From contig JAQGDQ010000018.1 of assembly GCA_030141605.1 (NCBI GenBank), positions 248,001 to 312,000 on the forward strand: DNA of 64,000 nucleotides, written 5' to 3'. Positions 1 to 36,800 of this stretch are shown here, in pieces. Position 1 is the stretch's first letter. Every line of letters begins with the position of its first letter. A program made the translations under genes and the position numbers. The stretch comes from Tubiluchus corallicola. Its lineage: Eukaryota > Priapulida > Priapulimorpha > Priapulimorphida > Tubiluchidae. The notes under the pieces were generated by a model. That model was given only the letters and a program-made list of their open reading frames with translations. It was not told the DNA's origin and did not search any database.

Positions 1-1523
1 AGAGATAATTAAATTTCAGTGATTTATACATTATGCATAGGCCCGTAAACCACTGTGCAATGTGTTTTCATAATCGAAGTAATACTTTGGTTTGCTAAGA
101 ATTCACATTATAAACTGATACTGTGGGTAACGAAAGACGGGTTTTACAATACGACGTTCTCATTTTGCTCACTTTATTACAGATTTTGGCATAGCTCTTT
201 CTTATAGTCAGGATGTATATGGTTTGTAAAAGAAATGCAGAACTGCCTTCATTTAGAGATGCCTCATTGGAGAACCTCTTATTCTGTTTCCAATGGGAAA
301 GAGAGTGATCATGAGCTGCGTTTCTCAATATTTCATTCTTGCTATTCCACGTAGAATTCATCCAATGCGAATTGCACTATAATAATGCTTTTCAAGTGTG
401 ATCTGATGTATTTTGTTTATAGTTTAAGGACTTTTGTTGTTTTAGATTATGATATTTAGATTATAACTAGAGTTTTAAAACACCACTACTTGATGTTTAC
501 AAAGGTAACTGCAGAGGAACACGAATATTTCCACAATTATGCTTGTTGAAGTCTCTTTTGTGTTGTTTTTTGTTGAAAACTTTTTGTGTGCTTAAACATG
601 ATTGTACTATTTCCAACTCACAATGTGAGGCTTCTTTGTACTTCTCTATAACATTTAACTATAGGTATGCAGGTGATAGTTGTCCTGTGAAAAGATGCAA
701 CACTTTCTACTCTAAAATAGGTTTTAAGAAGTTTTTTTATTTGAACTATGATGATCATCTAAATACAAGCTAGCATTAGTCAGTTAAAAACAAGTCAGTG
801 TATTGTATCTGGTGGACATAGAAAGTGTGACTGTTTTAAACTGTTAATAGTTGTTATTATTTATAATAAGTTATCATCGTTTATGAAAACGAGTCCTTAA
901 GTGCAGCTATTTTGGGATTTTTGATTTTGTTAGTTTTGTTATTTTAATTTAATCTGTTTCACAAAAATCTCTGAAATCTAAGGAAATTTTTTTATTGGCT
1001 GTTTTAATGAATGCATTTTATCACTGCTGCTGTGACTTTGTTGAAACAGTTAATGAATTAAACTTTTACATTAAACCACTGTCATTATGTTTTTTTTGTA
1101 TAGTCTGATTCTTTGAAAGCCATGATTCAGCACTCAGTGGAAGGCCTACTTAATGTAGTGATGGTTACAATGGGACCAGAATCTGGCTTATTATCTCAGA
1201 TAACTTATTGATATGAATCGTTGATCCAGTGATCCAGTAGATCCTGGTATTCTGAAGAGAACGAGAAAAGCCTACAAATGTCCACATTGTGCATCATTAG
1301 AGTCCAGCAGATGTGTTCAATAGATGTAATTTTTCTTAGCTGTTGCAGCCCTTTACCTTTACTGTATGCGAGCAGTCAATGCAAAACTGTTACATAGCTG
1401 TGAATGAGCAGCTAGCTAATAATACAAGAAAATTATCATCTATGAATATTTGCCCTGTGGTGCTGAAATGTTAAATTAACAAGAACACACACATGCACGT
1501 ATGCGCCCATTCTCACGCGTGCA

Positions 1524-1558
1524 CATATGCACACACGCACACACACACACACACACAT
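1524..1558. repeat. (CA)n microsatellite
   Basis: Alternating CA tract, preceded by degenerate CA/CG-rich sequence from about 1485. Confidence 0.9.
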
Positions 1559-2204
1559 ACATCTATTCAGTTTTGAAAATCAGGCCTATTTTTTTTGGCA
1601 AAAAAACAGTCTAAAGTCAGGCTTTTTGAAGCCTTGCTTATACAATTAGATACTCATTTCATTTATCAAGTATATCAGAAAACCTGTACTGTTGCATTAA
1701 AATAAAATTGATAATTACATATGTGTATACAATGATACATGTGTGATTTAGCAGCTTTGTATTTCTTAGACATTTGTTTGACTGATTTAGTTATAGTACA
1801 AAATTTATTGTTCAACTAGCACACGTCATGTAACTATAGGTACACATCGTAACTCAGTGGTGCTGATTGCAAAATAAAAATATAATTATAACTGCTGCTC
1901 TTACAAATAGCCCACTGCTGAAAGCCAGAGTTTAAGCCTGTGAGATTTGTATGGTGCAGAGAAAACGTCATTAACCATATCATATTCGAGTATACAGCTA
2001 GCCTATTACTGTTTTTTTAAATGTTTGCTTTTCTGTTTTTCCCGGTACTGATAGCATTTTTACTTTCATACTTATGTTTTAACTTTCAAAATTTACAACT
2101 AATTGTATTTCACTGTAACGAGTGATGAGATGCACTGTATTGCTCGTAAAATATAAATTATTATTATTATCATGTCTGACTGTAGGTATGCTAGCTGTGT
2201 TGTA

Positions 2205-2450
2205 CAAGTACTTCGAACTTTTGTTATCGTATTTGATGGATAATTATTCGCTATAATGAATATACTTCTTTATACATTTTTGAAATGAGAGTACATGAAC
2301 AAAACTAAAAGGTGCATGAAAATAAAAGCATAAAAAGAGTGAAATTTGAAATGCAAACGTGTGCAGGTTAAAAATAAGTCTAATTTGCATACCTTGCCTT
2401 TTAATTTTGTTCATGTACCTCTCATTAGATGTAGTTCGAAATACTTAGTC
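2205..2450. repeat. Interrupted inverted repeat (hairpin/MITE-like)
   Basis: Inner arms of about 34 bp (GAGAGTACATGAACAAAACT near 2286 and its complement near 2400-2427) plus outer arms of 13-14 bp (AAGTACTTCGAACT near 2208 against the complement near 2434-2448). Superfamily not recognised. Confidence 0.6.
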
Positions 2451-2640
2451 AGCAAAGAAACATTGTATTAATAATCTCGTCAGGAATTTTGTACGTCTAT
2501 TTATTTTGTGAAAATTATGGATAGAAAGGAAAACAACAGCAGTAAGCAATTAATTAAAAACAAATAATTATTAATTATTAGCTGCATAATAGCAGTACAG
2601 CACTAAAATTAATTTTTGAATAATTTTTTCTTAATTATTT

Positions 2641-3051
2641 ACCCGCTCTAAAGATGGCAGCACCAAGACCGTTTGCTCGTTTCGTCATAGTGGTTTCTGT
2701 GTTTGCTGTTGCTATGAGATGAGGCATTGTGAGATGCTACGTACCTTCACTCCTTCAGTGTATGTTGTGAGATGCGGATGTTTCTTGTTAAATATGTGCT
2801 GTGCTTTCCCTGATTTAATGAAACAATAATGCTTTTCTTGTTGTAGTGACTTGCAAGATTAAACTGTTTTTATAGTGTAACGTGATATCTCGATTTTGAC
2901 TTTTGTTTTTTATTTTTTTCATTTTCTGATATTACTGCAAGTCGTTATTGCGATACTAGTGACTATTTAATTAGTGCTGACTGAGAAGTAGGCAACACAG
3001 GTTCTGCCCGTGTAACTGCTTACGCGGTGCCTCTGTAGTATAGACTTAAAA
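2641..3051 (+). promoter_or_regulatory. Possible promoter and 5' noncoding exon of the ZDHHC gene
   Basis: AAGATGGCAGC at about 2652, a YY1-type motif often found at animal start sites, is followed by a less AT-rich stretch. That stretch ends at a very good donor (AAAAG then GTAAGAAT, about 3052). The first coding exon begins right after an acceptor, so an upstream noncoding exon is expected and this is the best candidate seen. Inference only. Confidence 0.35.
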
Positions 3052-3266
3052 GGTAAGAATTTCAAGCTTTAACTCTGGTATTTCATTTTTCGCAATATAC
3101 TGCAATTTATACCCTAGACTAGAGTGTCTCAATCATTATCATAGTTGTAAATCCATTGCTTTCCGTTCGATAATCGAAATGACATAATAAGAGTCTGAAG
3201 AAAAAGCATCCCAGAACAAGAAACAAAAGGTGAGAGAGAAAGCGAGAAACTTGAAATGAAGCAAGC

Positions 3267-3268
<2 letters not shown>

Positions 3269-3347
<79 letters not shown>

Positions 3348-3348
3348 T
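3269..3348. repeat. (GA)n microsatellite
   Basis: About 80 bp of near-pure GA dinucleotide with one slip. Ser-Leu frames on the opposite strand are artefacts of it. Confidence 0.95.
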
Positions 3349-3501
3349 CATTATACCAATGCTGAAGCAAATTTTTTAGCTCTTTTGAGTAGCTATCATA
3401 AACGTGCTAGGACAAATTAGCATTAATATTTTTTCTAAGACACATCTCAGTAACTACCATAGTGTGAGAAGTACATGTAACTTATTCTTTTAGTATTAGA
3501 T

Positions 3502-3908
3502 CAGGGGTGTGCAAATTATCTGACTAGACGGGCCACATTAAACATTCCTGCGGGCCACATGCAGTTTGGTCAAGGAGCCAAGTACAGTAGGACCTAATAA
3601 CGATTTTTTTCATCCGATTTGCACACATCATTAGTACTGCACTACTGCACTCAAGAAACTATTTTAGCAGTCTATATAAAATTTATATTAAAAATCATAT
3701 ATTTCGTCATGTCTGACAGTGACATTAAGTGATAACGGTCTTGTAAGGGTTAATGCCATCCGATCTAGAGGAAAAAACTACCCGCACTATCTTTGCGATA
3801 TTGGCATAGACTTCAGCTGGATCGCGTGGGCCGCACTTTCATTACGTTGACAAACCTCTTTGCGGGCCGCACAAGATCTCTCGGTGGGCCGCAGTTTGCA
3901 CACCCCTG
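3502..3908. mobile_element. hAT-type MITE with perfect 8-bp target duplication
   Basis: 407-bp element with terminal inverted repeats starting CAGGGGTGTGCAAA, followed by GCGGGCC-containing subterminal sequence, typical of hAT/Charlie-like elements. It is flanked by identical 8-bp duplications, TATTAGAT, at 3494-3501 and 3909-3916. No transposase. It lies in the putative 5'UTR intron of the ZDHHC gene. Confidence 0.92.
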
Positions 3909-4381
3909 TATTAGATTGATATGCGGCCAGCTGGTATTGTAACCATAGCAACCTGGTAATACAGCCTTTTATGACGTCAGAATTTCTTCGATGTAAACCT
4001 ATACTTTTAATATACAAGTATGAATTGGGTTGAGATGTCAGTGGGAATCTTAGTGTAGCCACGGCAACTCTTTTGTAATACACAAGAACTTATACATGTA
4101 CCTGATATAACTGTATTTGCAGCATATTTGGCATACAGAATTGCAGATAGTCATACAGACACAGGAAATTTAACCTGTCATCAGTGTAATGTATTGTAAT
4201 GTAGTATTCATAGCTTTGTTAAAAAGAGAACTATTTCTTTGTTTATTGATTTTGATTCTAGCCGTAGCTTAAATGAATATTTAATCTAATAATAATTAAA
4301 CATGGAAGTATTATAATTTAAATAAACAGAAAACTTGGAAAAAAGTAATGTTATTATTTTACTTTCAATGTGATGTTTCAG

Positions 4382-28908
<24,527 letters not shown>

Positions 28909-29450
28909 TTGAAAAAAATTAGTGTCAATTTTTTGCTCAATTTTTTTATAATGGTCTTATTCATTTAAATTATGCTATGTCATTTTTTTCAACTTGAAGT
29001 AATGGCGAATTGACATATTCATCATGGATTCCTCTGTGATGTTCTAAATTTTGGAACTGCATATTATCGACTTTTATCATACATTCTTACTAGCAAAGTT
29101 TAAATTTAAAAAAATCAATTTTTTTTGTGATTATAATATTATACAGCCATTATGTATTACATGTATCACCACAAGTCTTTTCAACTGATTATTATATTTT
29201 TATTTTTATAATGTATATTTATATCTACTAGTCAAAACTGAGTTGAAAAACTTTCAGTATTTTTATAAATATAGCAAATTCGTCCAAAGAGCCCTCATAT
29301 TCTATATTTAAAGTTGTTAGTTCTCATATGAATGATCAGTGCAGCAAGTGTTCGTAGGTATTACATTAGAAATAGTGATAGCTGTTGTGTTTGTCAGTTT
29401 TCATAGCATTTGTTTTGTAAACAAATAATAAAATATGAGCTCTGAATAAT
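28909..29450 (+). other. ZDHHC 3'UTR with AATAAA
   Basis: AT-rich sequence after the stop. The first canonical polyadenylation signal AATAAA is at 29427-29432, which would give a UTR of about 540 nt. Inference from the signal only. Confidence 0.5.
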
Positions 29451-32400
29451 ACATTTAATTTAATATCTTTTGTCAATTAAGGTTTTTTTATTATTATCCG
29501 TCAGCCACACAAAAGTCATTCATACCAATATACTGTCTGTCACTGTCTTAAGTATATGTTTAGCAGCTAAATTATTAACGTCTCTGCCTGAAATAGAGAG
29601 CAGATACTGGTATATAAAATTTCGAATTAATATCTTGCTAATGAGTCTAAGAATGTGAAATTCACGTGCTTTTGTTAAATATTCTTTCAGGAGAGACAGT
29701 GCAACATTGGTATATTAGTATATTACGACAGACGTTTCTGTCAGCTAGCTTTGTGATGCTGTTATATAGATCATTTTTAACAACAAATAAACAAGGGCAA
29801 ATAAAATATCAATTGGGACAAACATTTCATAATAAAGGAATTTACACTTATTAGAACATTGCACTTCAAAACGAGATCTGATAGATAGCAGATGATAATA
29901 TATATATATATACAGATACAAGTATAAAATATTTTGTACCTATTGATATTGACAATATTTAGAGACAAGACACATGTAAAATTAACACCATTCTGAGAGT
30001 GGGCCACTAGTTTCAAGCTTGCTTTGCTTATTTCAGAATGTTTTCGCAAGTTCCTCATCATTTTAAAGAATTTGTTAAAATACCAATTACAAGAAGAACC
30101 ACATGGCAATTTAATTGCTGAATCTGCAATTCATGAGAATTTTGATGACACCAAACTTGGCTTCATAAGTCTGTTATAAAAAGTCACTAGCACTCCTGAA
30201 AGTAAGCACTACCTGTTTTTGAAACAAGTCAAGCCAACTTTTTATGCAGTATTGAACAGTTAACATTTGAAAGCATTTCAAGGGTAACAGATTAACATTC
30301 CTTATCCGTTTAGGAAGGTTTTGGAACTTGATGGTGAACACTATTCTATTATTGTAGCCCCTCAATTTGCCGAGCGAGCAAGCTTGATAGTAAAACAAAA
30401 CAACACTAACTTCAAAGTTAATGTAGATTCAAAAAATTCTCAACTAGTTATTGCAAGATTTTACAGCAACTTGAACGTCGTTAGTACGTTTTTTATTTCC
30501 AAAGAAAACTGATAATCAGATCAGCAAGTGACTTACGAAACCCCGTATTTGCTTAGCTATGATAATTAAATAGCGCTAAGTCTGGTTAGTTAATTGGATG
30601 CCCCCTGGAAAAACAGTTACTGGAAAATCTGCCATACTGCCACTGATCTGGACACAGCTGATCGAAATGCCTCTTGGTTCAATCAGTCTCTCATATCTAG
30701 AGGCTTATTCTTAATCATAAACTAGATTCAGGTCCCATCACAATTGAACACAAATATAAAACCGAGTGGATGCTGACTTGCAGTGTGTCTAACTGTACAA
30801 AAAAGTTATGTGAAAAAGCTATACACACACAATGTGTTACTTGATAACTTTATTTCAATGTAAAAATAGTGTTATATTATAATGTTCTATTACATTTAGT
30901 TGTAAATTATAGACCATTGTATAGTACCAGTCCATGATAAAACAAAGCGCAATTAATGTGATTGAAAAAATTGATACATATCTTAATAATAGCATGCAAA
31001 TCCAGAGTGACACTCTTTAAAGAGATGTTATTAAGAGCTGTATATTTGTAGTATATAGAATCTTATAGTTATCATATAGTTATACTTATCTTATAGTTCA
31101 TACTAAAAATTTTCAAGCAGTATTTTACGAAAGCAAACTGCATGAAATACTACAATATTTGTACAATGTACTGTATGGTGATAATAGTGTAACCAATTGG
31201 GTTATTTTACTGCTTGATTTGATCCAAATAATCATCACATTATGTCACAACGAATAAATTTTTTTTGGCAAGATCACTTGCCAAGAGAGAATCCTAATTA
31301 TACATGAACATCACAAGGCCATTTATATTATGGCAGTTATACAGATATCTGATAAAGTGACTTCCTGCACATCATAAATTTTTACACAATATAACCTATT
31401 TACTTGGGCATCTTGCATTCACTTGCCAACTAGTGTTGGGCTTAATAGATTGCTCCGATAACTTGCTAAAAAACCACCAAGTATAGATTACTTTGCCTCA
31501 ATAATCAACAACTGGCAAATAAATGATTTTTGTTGTGAAAAATTTAGACTTTTTTGCTTTAGGAAAATTATCACTTGTGATACAAGACACTTGAAACTTC
31601 ACAACGATATTCAAAGGAGAAATTGTGGCAAAATGTAAATTTTGAAACTCGCAGGACAGATTAGTAAAAATACAATGCTGTGAACTATAAGATACAAACA
31701 AACAACCGCCTAGTAGGTCTTAATATTATAGAAAATTGTTCTTATTTTAAAGAAATATCAATTTATATGTTATACTGATTAATTACACAAGATTACAAAT
31801 TTCACAATGCATTATTACATCGCAATTACATTCAAGCAATACATTACACAAGAAATGATAAAAATTCAATTTCCACAATATAAAGCAAACATTTAGTAGT
31901 TAACACATTGACTGCCAATATATAATGAAAATGTACTATGCATAATGCCAAAGAATTTACAAGAATGCATTCTATTAGTATTTATGTCATCCACATTATC
32001 AGTTATCATAAAGAAAGCCATAGTTTCTATGAGATAACTTCTAGCTAGCAATGAGAAATAATCCAAACTACAACGAGTAATCTCTTAGAGTAATAGACAT
32101 TATGGGTTTGCTGTAACCGGTCATCATGTGTTTGCACTTGTTTTTACCACAGCCCTACCAAAACAGTTGATGATTAATATAGTACTACTGTACAAATTTC
32201 CTTTATGTATGTGCCTGAATATTTTATGATGCCGAGTACTGATAAAACAAAATAATCCAGCAAACATGAGGTAACACGAAAATAACCAGACTACCACCAA
32301 TAACTCGGTCTATTTACCACAAATACCAGGGAAGACCCATAGCGGAATAATTCAGTATGACTCACACTATGCTCATAGTTGACAGTCAACATGTTAATTT

Positions 32401-32519
32401 GATTACCTTGTACAAGTTATATATATCACAAGCTTGTTCATTTGACCAGAAACCTGTTTAATGATGCCAACAAGTTAGAAGAAATTAGTACAACAAACAG
32501 AGAAACAGCAGAGCTGTCA
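29451..32519. other. Intergenic between convergent ZDHHC and granulin genes
   Basis: No gene seen; the short open frames here have no family features. Holds a short (AT)n tract near 29899-29912 and the MITE at 31900-32397. The two genes end tail to tail about 3 kb apart. Confidence 0.55.
31900..32397. mobile_element. piggyBac-like MITE flanked by TTAA
   Basis: About 0.5 kb, bounded by TTAA at 31900-31903 and 32394-32397. The terminal inverted repeat TTAACACATTGACTGCCA is matched by the complement of TTGACAGTCAACATGTTAA. TTAA flanks and this TIR style are typical of piggyBac non-autonomous elements. No transposase. Confidence 0.78.
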
Positions 32520-32657
32520 TTTATTTATTCTTGAAAATTTTTACAAAACACGAAGCATTCATTTGAAATGACACTTGAATATCAATCTAAAATTATGATT
32601 CATTATATAAAATGTTATTGCTCACATCGCCTTTAGATTGTGCAGTAATTAGCTTTT

Positions 32658-32827
32658 TTATAGCGCAGTACGCTTTGAGCTCAATTTTTTCACCATTGGC
32701 AGTGGCTTCAAGTAATTTTTAGAGATGCAAGTTTCATGAGCTACATCACATGTAGTTCCTTCAGGGCAGCAATGTATGTTATCCTCACAACATACAGCTT
32801 TGGGCATAGGACAACAACCGTACTGAC
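32658..32827 (-). CDS. GRN: Granulin exon 10 (last half-domain, stop)
   Basis: Completes the final granulin domain (GQYGCCPMPKAVCC, HCCPEGTTCDVAHETC) and ends with a basic tail before TAA at 32658-32660. Acceptor TTTGCAG. Confidence 0.93.
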
Positions 32828-33771
32828 CTGCAAATAATTTCAAGAATTTTAGAATTAAGAATATATAAGTAGAACTGCTACGAAGATAATATTTAAATTT
32901 TTATCATAAATTTACATTCTTTGAAACAAGTCAATGCCAAACAAACCAAAGGTTCTGCCCTTACAAACGAACACAAAATTTTTTAGGTTGTTCTTCAGTT
33001 TCACACTTTTAATATTGAGCAAAAGATTATTTAACTACGTGCTGTGAAAGAGCTACCAATACCAGCAGCACAATGTCGAGTTTACCTGACACGGTTACAC
33101 TTTTTTACTCATGACGACACTGATGTAATCAGAAATTTCATGTGCTGTTTAAAATAGTAAAATGACTTCTACTATAATAGTGTGACTTCAAATTATAATC
33201 CTCTGTTTAACTGTGCTCATTAATATATTGAAACATCCATTCTCCAGTCACGTTTAATAAGTGCAAATAGAAAGTTTCTTAGTTGCTACATCTACAGAGA
33301 GGTGGCATATTTAATGTTGTATGGAACTTTAGCCCATTGCACAGTTTATGCTATGGTGGAAGCAAATATTAGTGGAAGCAAACCATCTCAAAATGAAACT
33401 ATTAAAAAACAGTCATGGTTTACATAACTACATACCTGACGTCATTATACAGCAAGTTGTTTGGTCTGGGCATTCACTCTTTTCATCTGGACAAATTATT
33501 GCATTACTAGGAGGCTTACTAGCTGTTTTAACTAGTAGTGGCACACTTATGCCCTTCGAGTTGCAAGTTTCATGTTGAAGATCACATGTTGTGCCTTCTG
33601 GGCAACAATGAACCTTATCTTCACAACAGATGGCACTAGGCATAGGACAGCAACCGTAGCTACCTAAATTGAAAACAGTGAGTCACAGATAACAGTAATG
33701 CACTTATGCATTAATGCCTATGACAGGCAGAATAAGGTATGTGACCTTATCACATATATAAAAGATGTGTG

Positions 33772-33803
<32 letters not shown>

Positions 33804-36800
33804 TGCGTGTGTGCGTAAAAAACAGATCCCACAAAACATAACGCAAATAACTCACACAATTGTTAGGTAAAATGCAAGAAATTGCAAACATTGTACATGT
33901 ACGCAAGGAAAGCTAAAATTACAAATTAAACCAAATATGATACTTGAATAGTTTTACTTAAAGAAAAGGGGTACCTGAAGTAGGCTTCAGAAAAATTGTC
34001 TTAAAAACTATACTAATTTACAGCAATTTTAATATACCACACTTGAAAGGGATTTTTGTTTATTTTCATTTATATCACCTGCAATACTGTTCCGATTACA
34101 TGACGTCACCTATGCAAACGTAAATCAGGGGAAGAAAAGGCAAAATTATGTCCTAGAAACTTTCCATGCAAACTTATATTACTTAGCATTTTGCTTACCT
34201 GATGGAAGGACTTATGTAACTAGAAATAATAAGTTAAAATGTTTGTGGAATTGGCAAAATGTCAGTGACTCACCCCCTCCAGGGTGCACTACACACTAAC
34301 CAAAAACATATTTTTAATCTTATTGACAAGATACAGTAGTTTAAAATTTTACTTACTTAGTAACATGTATGCTACAAATACTCTGATTTTTTCAAACTTT
34401 ACTCAGTGTTATCTACACTTGCTTCAAACGACCTACCATCAAAGTAGCTACTCCTAATAGTCATTGCGGGAGTTTAAAACTACATGTTTTATACAGCGTT
34501 ACAGCCGATGCAAGCCTTCCATGCAAAAAGGTGGCATGTAAGTGGTATAAAATTTCGAGACTTTTTTTAAGTTTTAGGAAACTGGAGGGTTTTTTTGTGC
34601 TTTAATACATGACCAATTGCATATAAATCAACAGCTAACATTGGCATTTCTAATTAGACTACTGACTCTCGTTGAGGCAATAATGCACACCATAAATGGT
34701 GATATCAATACTTTATACAATATTATATTTGTCAAACTTTACAAAATAAATAAAGAAAAGCAGGAAATGTAATCATTATTCTCTAAAATAGAAAAGGATA
34801 ACACCGTACCATAATATGGGTAACAAAAACCACTTTTCTTATACCTCCTACGTTAACAAATATTATCATAGACAAACTAGTTAAACAGCTAGGTTATTCT
34901 GTACAATACCTGTGGTCATTATACAGCATGTGGTACCATCCGGACACTGACTTTCGTCAGGGCAAACTACAGACCGAGTTCTCAAAGATGCGGCAAACTT
35001 TGTAAATAGAGGTAAATTTCCATACAAAGATGTGCAAGTTTGATGAGCAATGTCACAGGTTGTTCCTTCTGGGCAACAATGTTCTTTATCTTGGCAACAC
35101 ACAGCTTTTGGCAAAGGACAGCAACCATACTGGCCTGTAGCAATACAATCAACAAATTTAGCATGTAATTTTTGAACAATATTTTCTATTATATAAATTG
35201 TTTTGCTTAGCACTGTCATCGGTTATCTTTAAACACTCTAAAACAATACACATTTGTTAAAAATACATTAAAATATCTAAACCAATGCACAAATGTTAAA
35301 AATACATTTAAAAAGTCTGAACAAATACAAAGTCATTCAAAAACATTCAAAGGCTCTAACAGACTAGACGGATTTCAAAAGAGGAACTCTATAAGCACTT
35401 TGTTTCTAAATGTGAGCAACTTAGCCAGTCTTATCAATTTGACTATACTGAATTCAAGCAAACTGTTACCAGCTTAAAAAATTAGTGGTAAAGGATTGAA
35501 AAGGCAAAAAACAAAATGGCTTAGTTTTTTGCACAAACAAAAATAAATCATAAGAAATTCTCAGGATAATTAACTTTAAGAATTGTATCAACTCCATGGT
35601 AGCCAAAAGGCAAAATGGCCTCTTAGTTTTTGCACAAGCAATACAAATCGTAAGAAATTCTCAGAACAATAACATTAAGAGGCAATTACGGCATCTACTC
35701 CATGGACGTTAAACATAAGTAATCCACATCTGTTACTTCATTTTAAAAATGGCCACAGCTTTCAAAACGGCTGGCACACAAAACAAAAATTAATATTTGT
35801 TTTGGATCGAGTACCGTTGGACGTACCAGTGCAATTGATATGCTTTAGCGCTGGTACCCAAAAATCTTGCACCCAAGTCTTCTGATACCCAAACGGTCAT
35901 GCCCAATAACTCCATTTTATAGAGTTAGAAATTATAACTATTATTAACAGTTAGTAGCAATAATAGTTGCTTTTCATGTGAAGTTAAATTAGTATTAGCA
36001 CAGAATATTTAAGAGAATTTTTTAAATGGACAGAAAATTATTTCAAGCAATTTGTGCCTGACCATGGCTTGAATCAAGCCGAATTGCAGTTTTTGTACGT
36101 TAGACAAGTCATGGTGTACTATATTAACAATGTGAAAGTTATTTTTCACTGGATCATAATATTATTTCTGTATAGCAGTATGGATAAATGAATAAACAAA
36201 TGAGTGAATAAATGAGCCAACGAATTAAACAAATCAACAAAGAATAAACAACCATTTAACCTGTTGTCATGATGCAGCAGGTGGTATCATCAGGACACTG
36301 ACTCTTGCCATCTGGGCAAATTATCGCGTTAAAACTCAATTCGCCGACCAGTTTAATTATTAATGACATTCTCTCTGTTCTAGATGTGCATGTCTGATGT
36401 TGAAGATCACAAGTTGTCCCATCAGGGCAACAATGTTCTTTATCTTCACAACAGACTGCTTTTGGAATACTTTGCAATAACATGAAAAAGGTGTCCAAAA
36501 TTCTGATGCAAATGTTCAATACTTATGTTTCAAAGTAAATCAATTAAATACTGCAAAATCATATAATCGAAACTAGAAAAAAAACTCATTCACTTACAAC
36601 AATTTTTTTAGCAGCAGAGTTAGAAAAAGATTTGACTAACTAAATTAACTAACTACTAACTATTACTCACTAACCTGTGCTCATCATACAACAAGTAGTA
36701 CTGTCTGGGCATGAACTCTTATCTGGACATATCACAGACTGGCTTGACACTTCTGAGGTAAACTTAGTAAACAATGGTAAATTGCCAAAGGAAGAAGTAC

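Larger units (their letters stand above)
1..2640. other. Upstream intergenic, no gene seen
   Basis: AT-rich with no coding-like frame on either strand; short open frames here lack family features. It holds a CA-rich stretch at about 1485-1558 and the inverted repeat at 2205-2450. Confidence 0.6.

Noticed and set aside
3119-3370. Ser-Leu repeat proteins on the minus strand
   Set aside because: Products of the (GA)n microsatellite.
30321-30512. Possible small gene on the plus strand
   Set aside because: No homology, no splice support, average composition; the intergenic sequence is otherwise non-coding.
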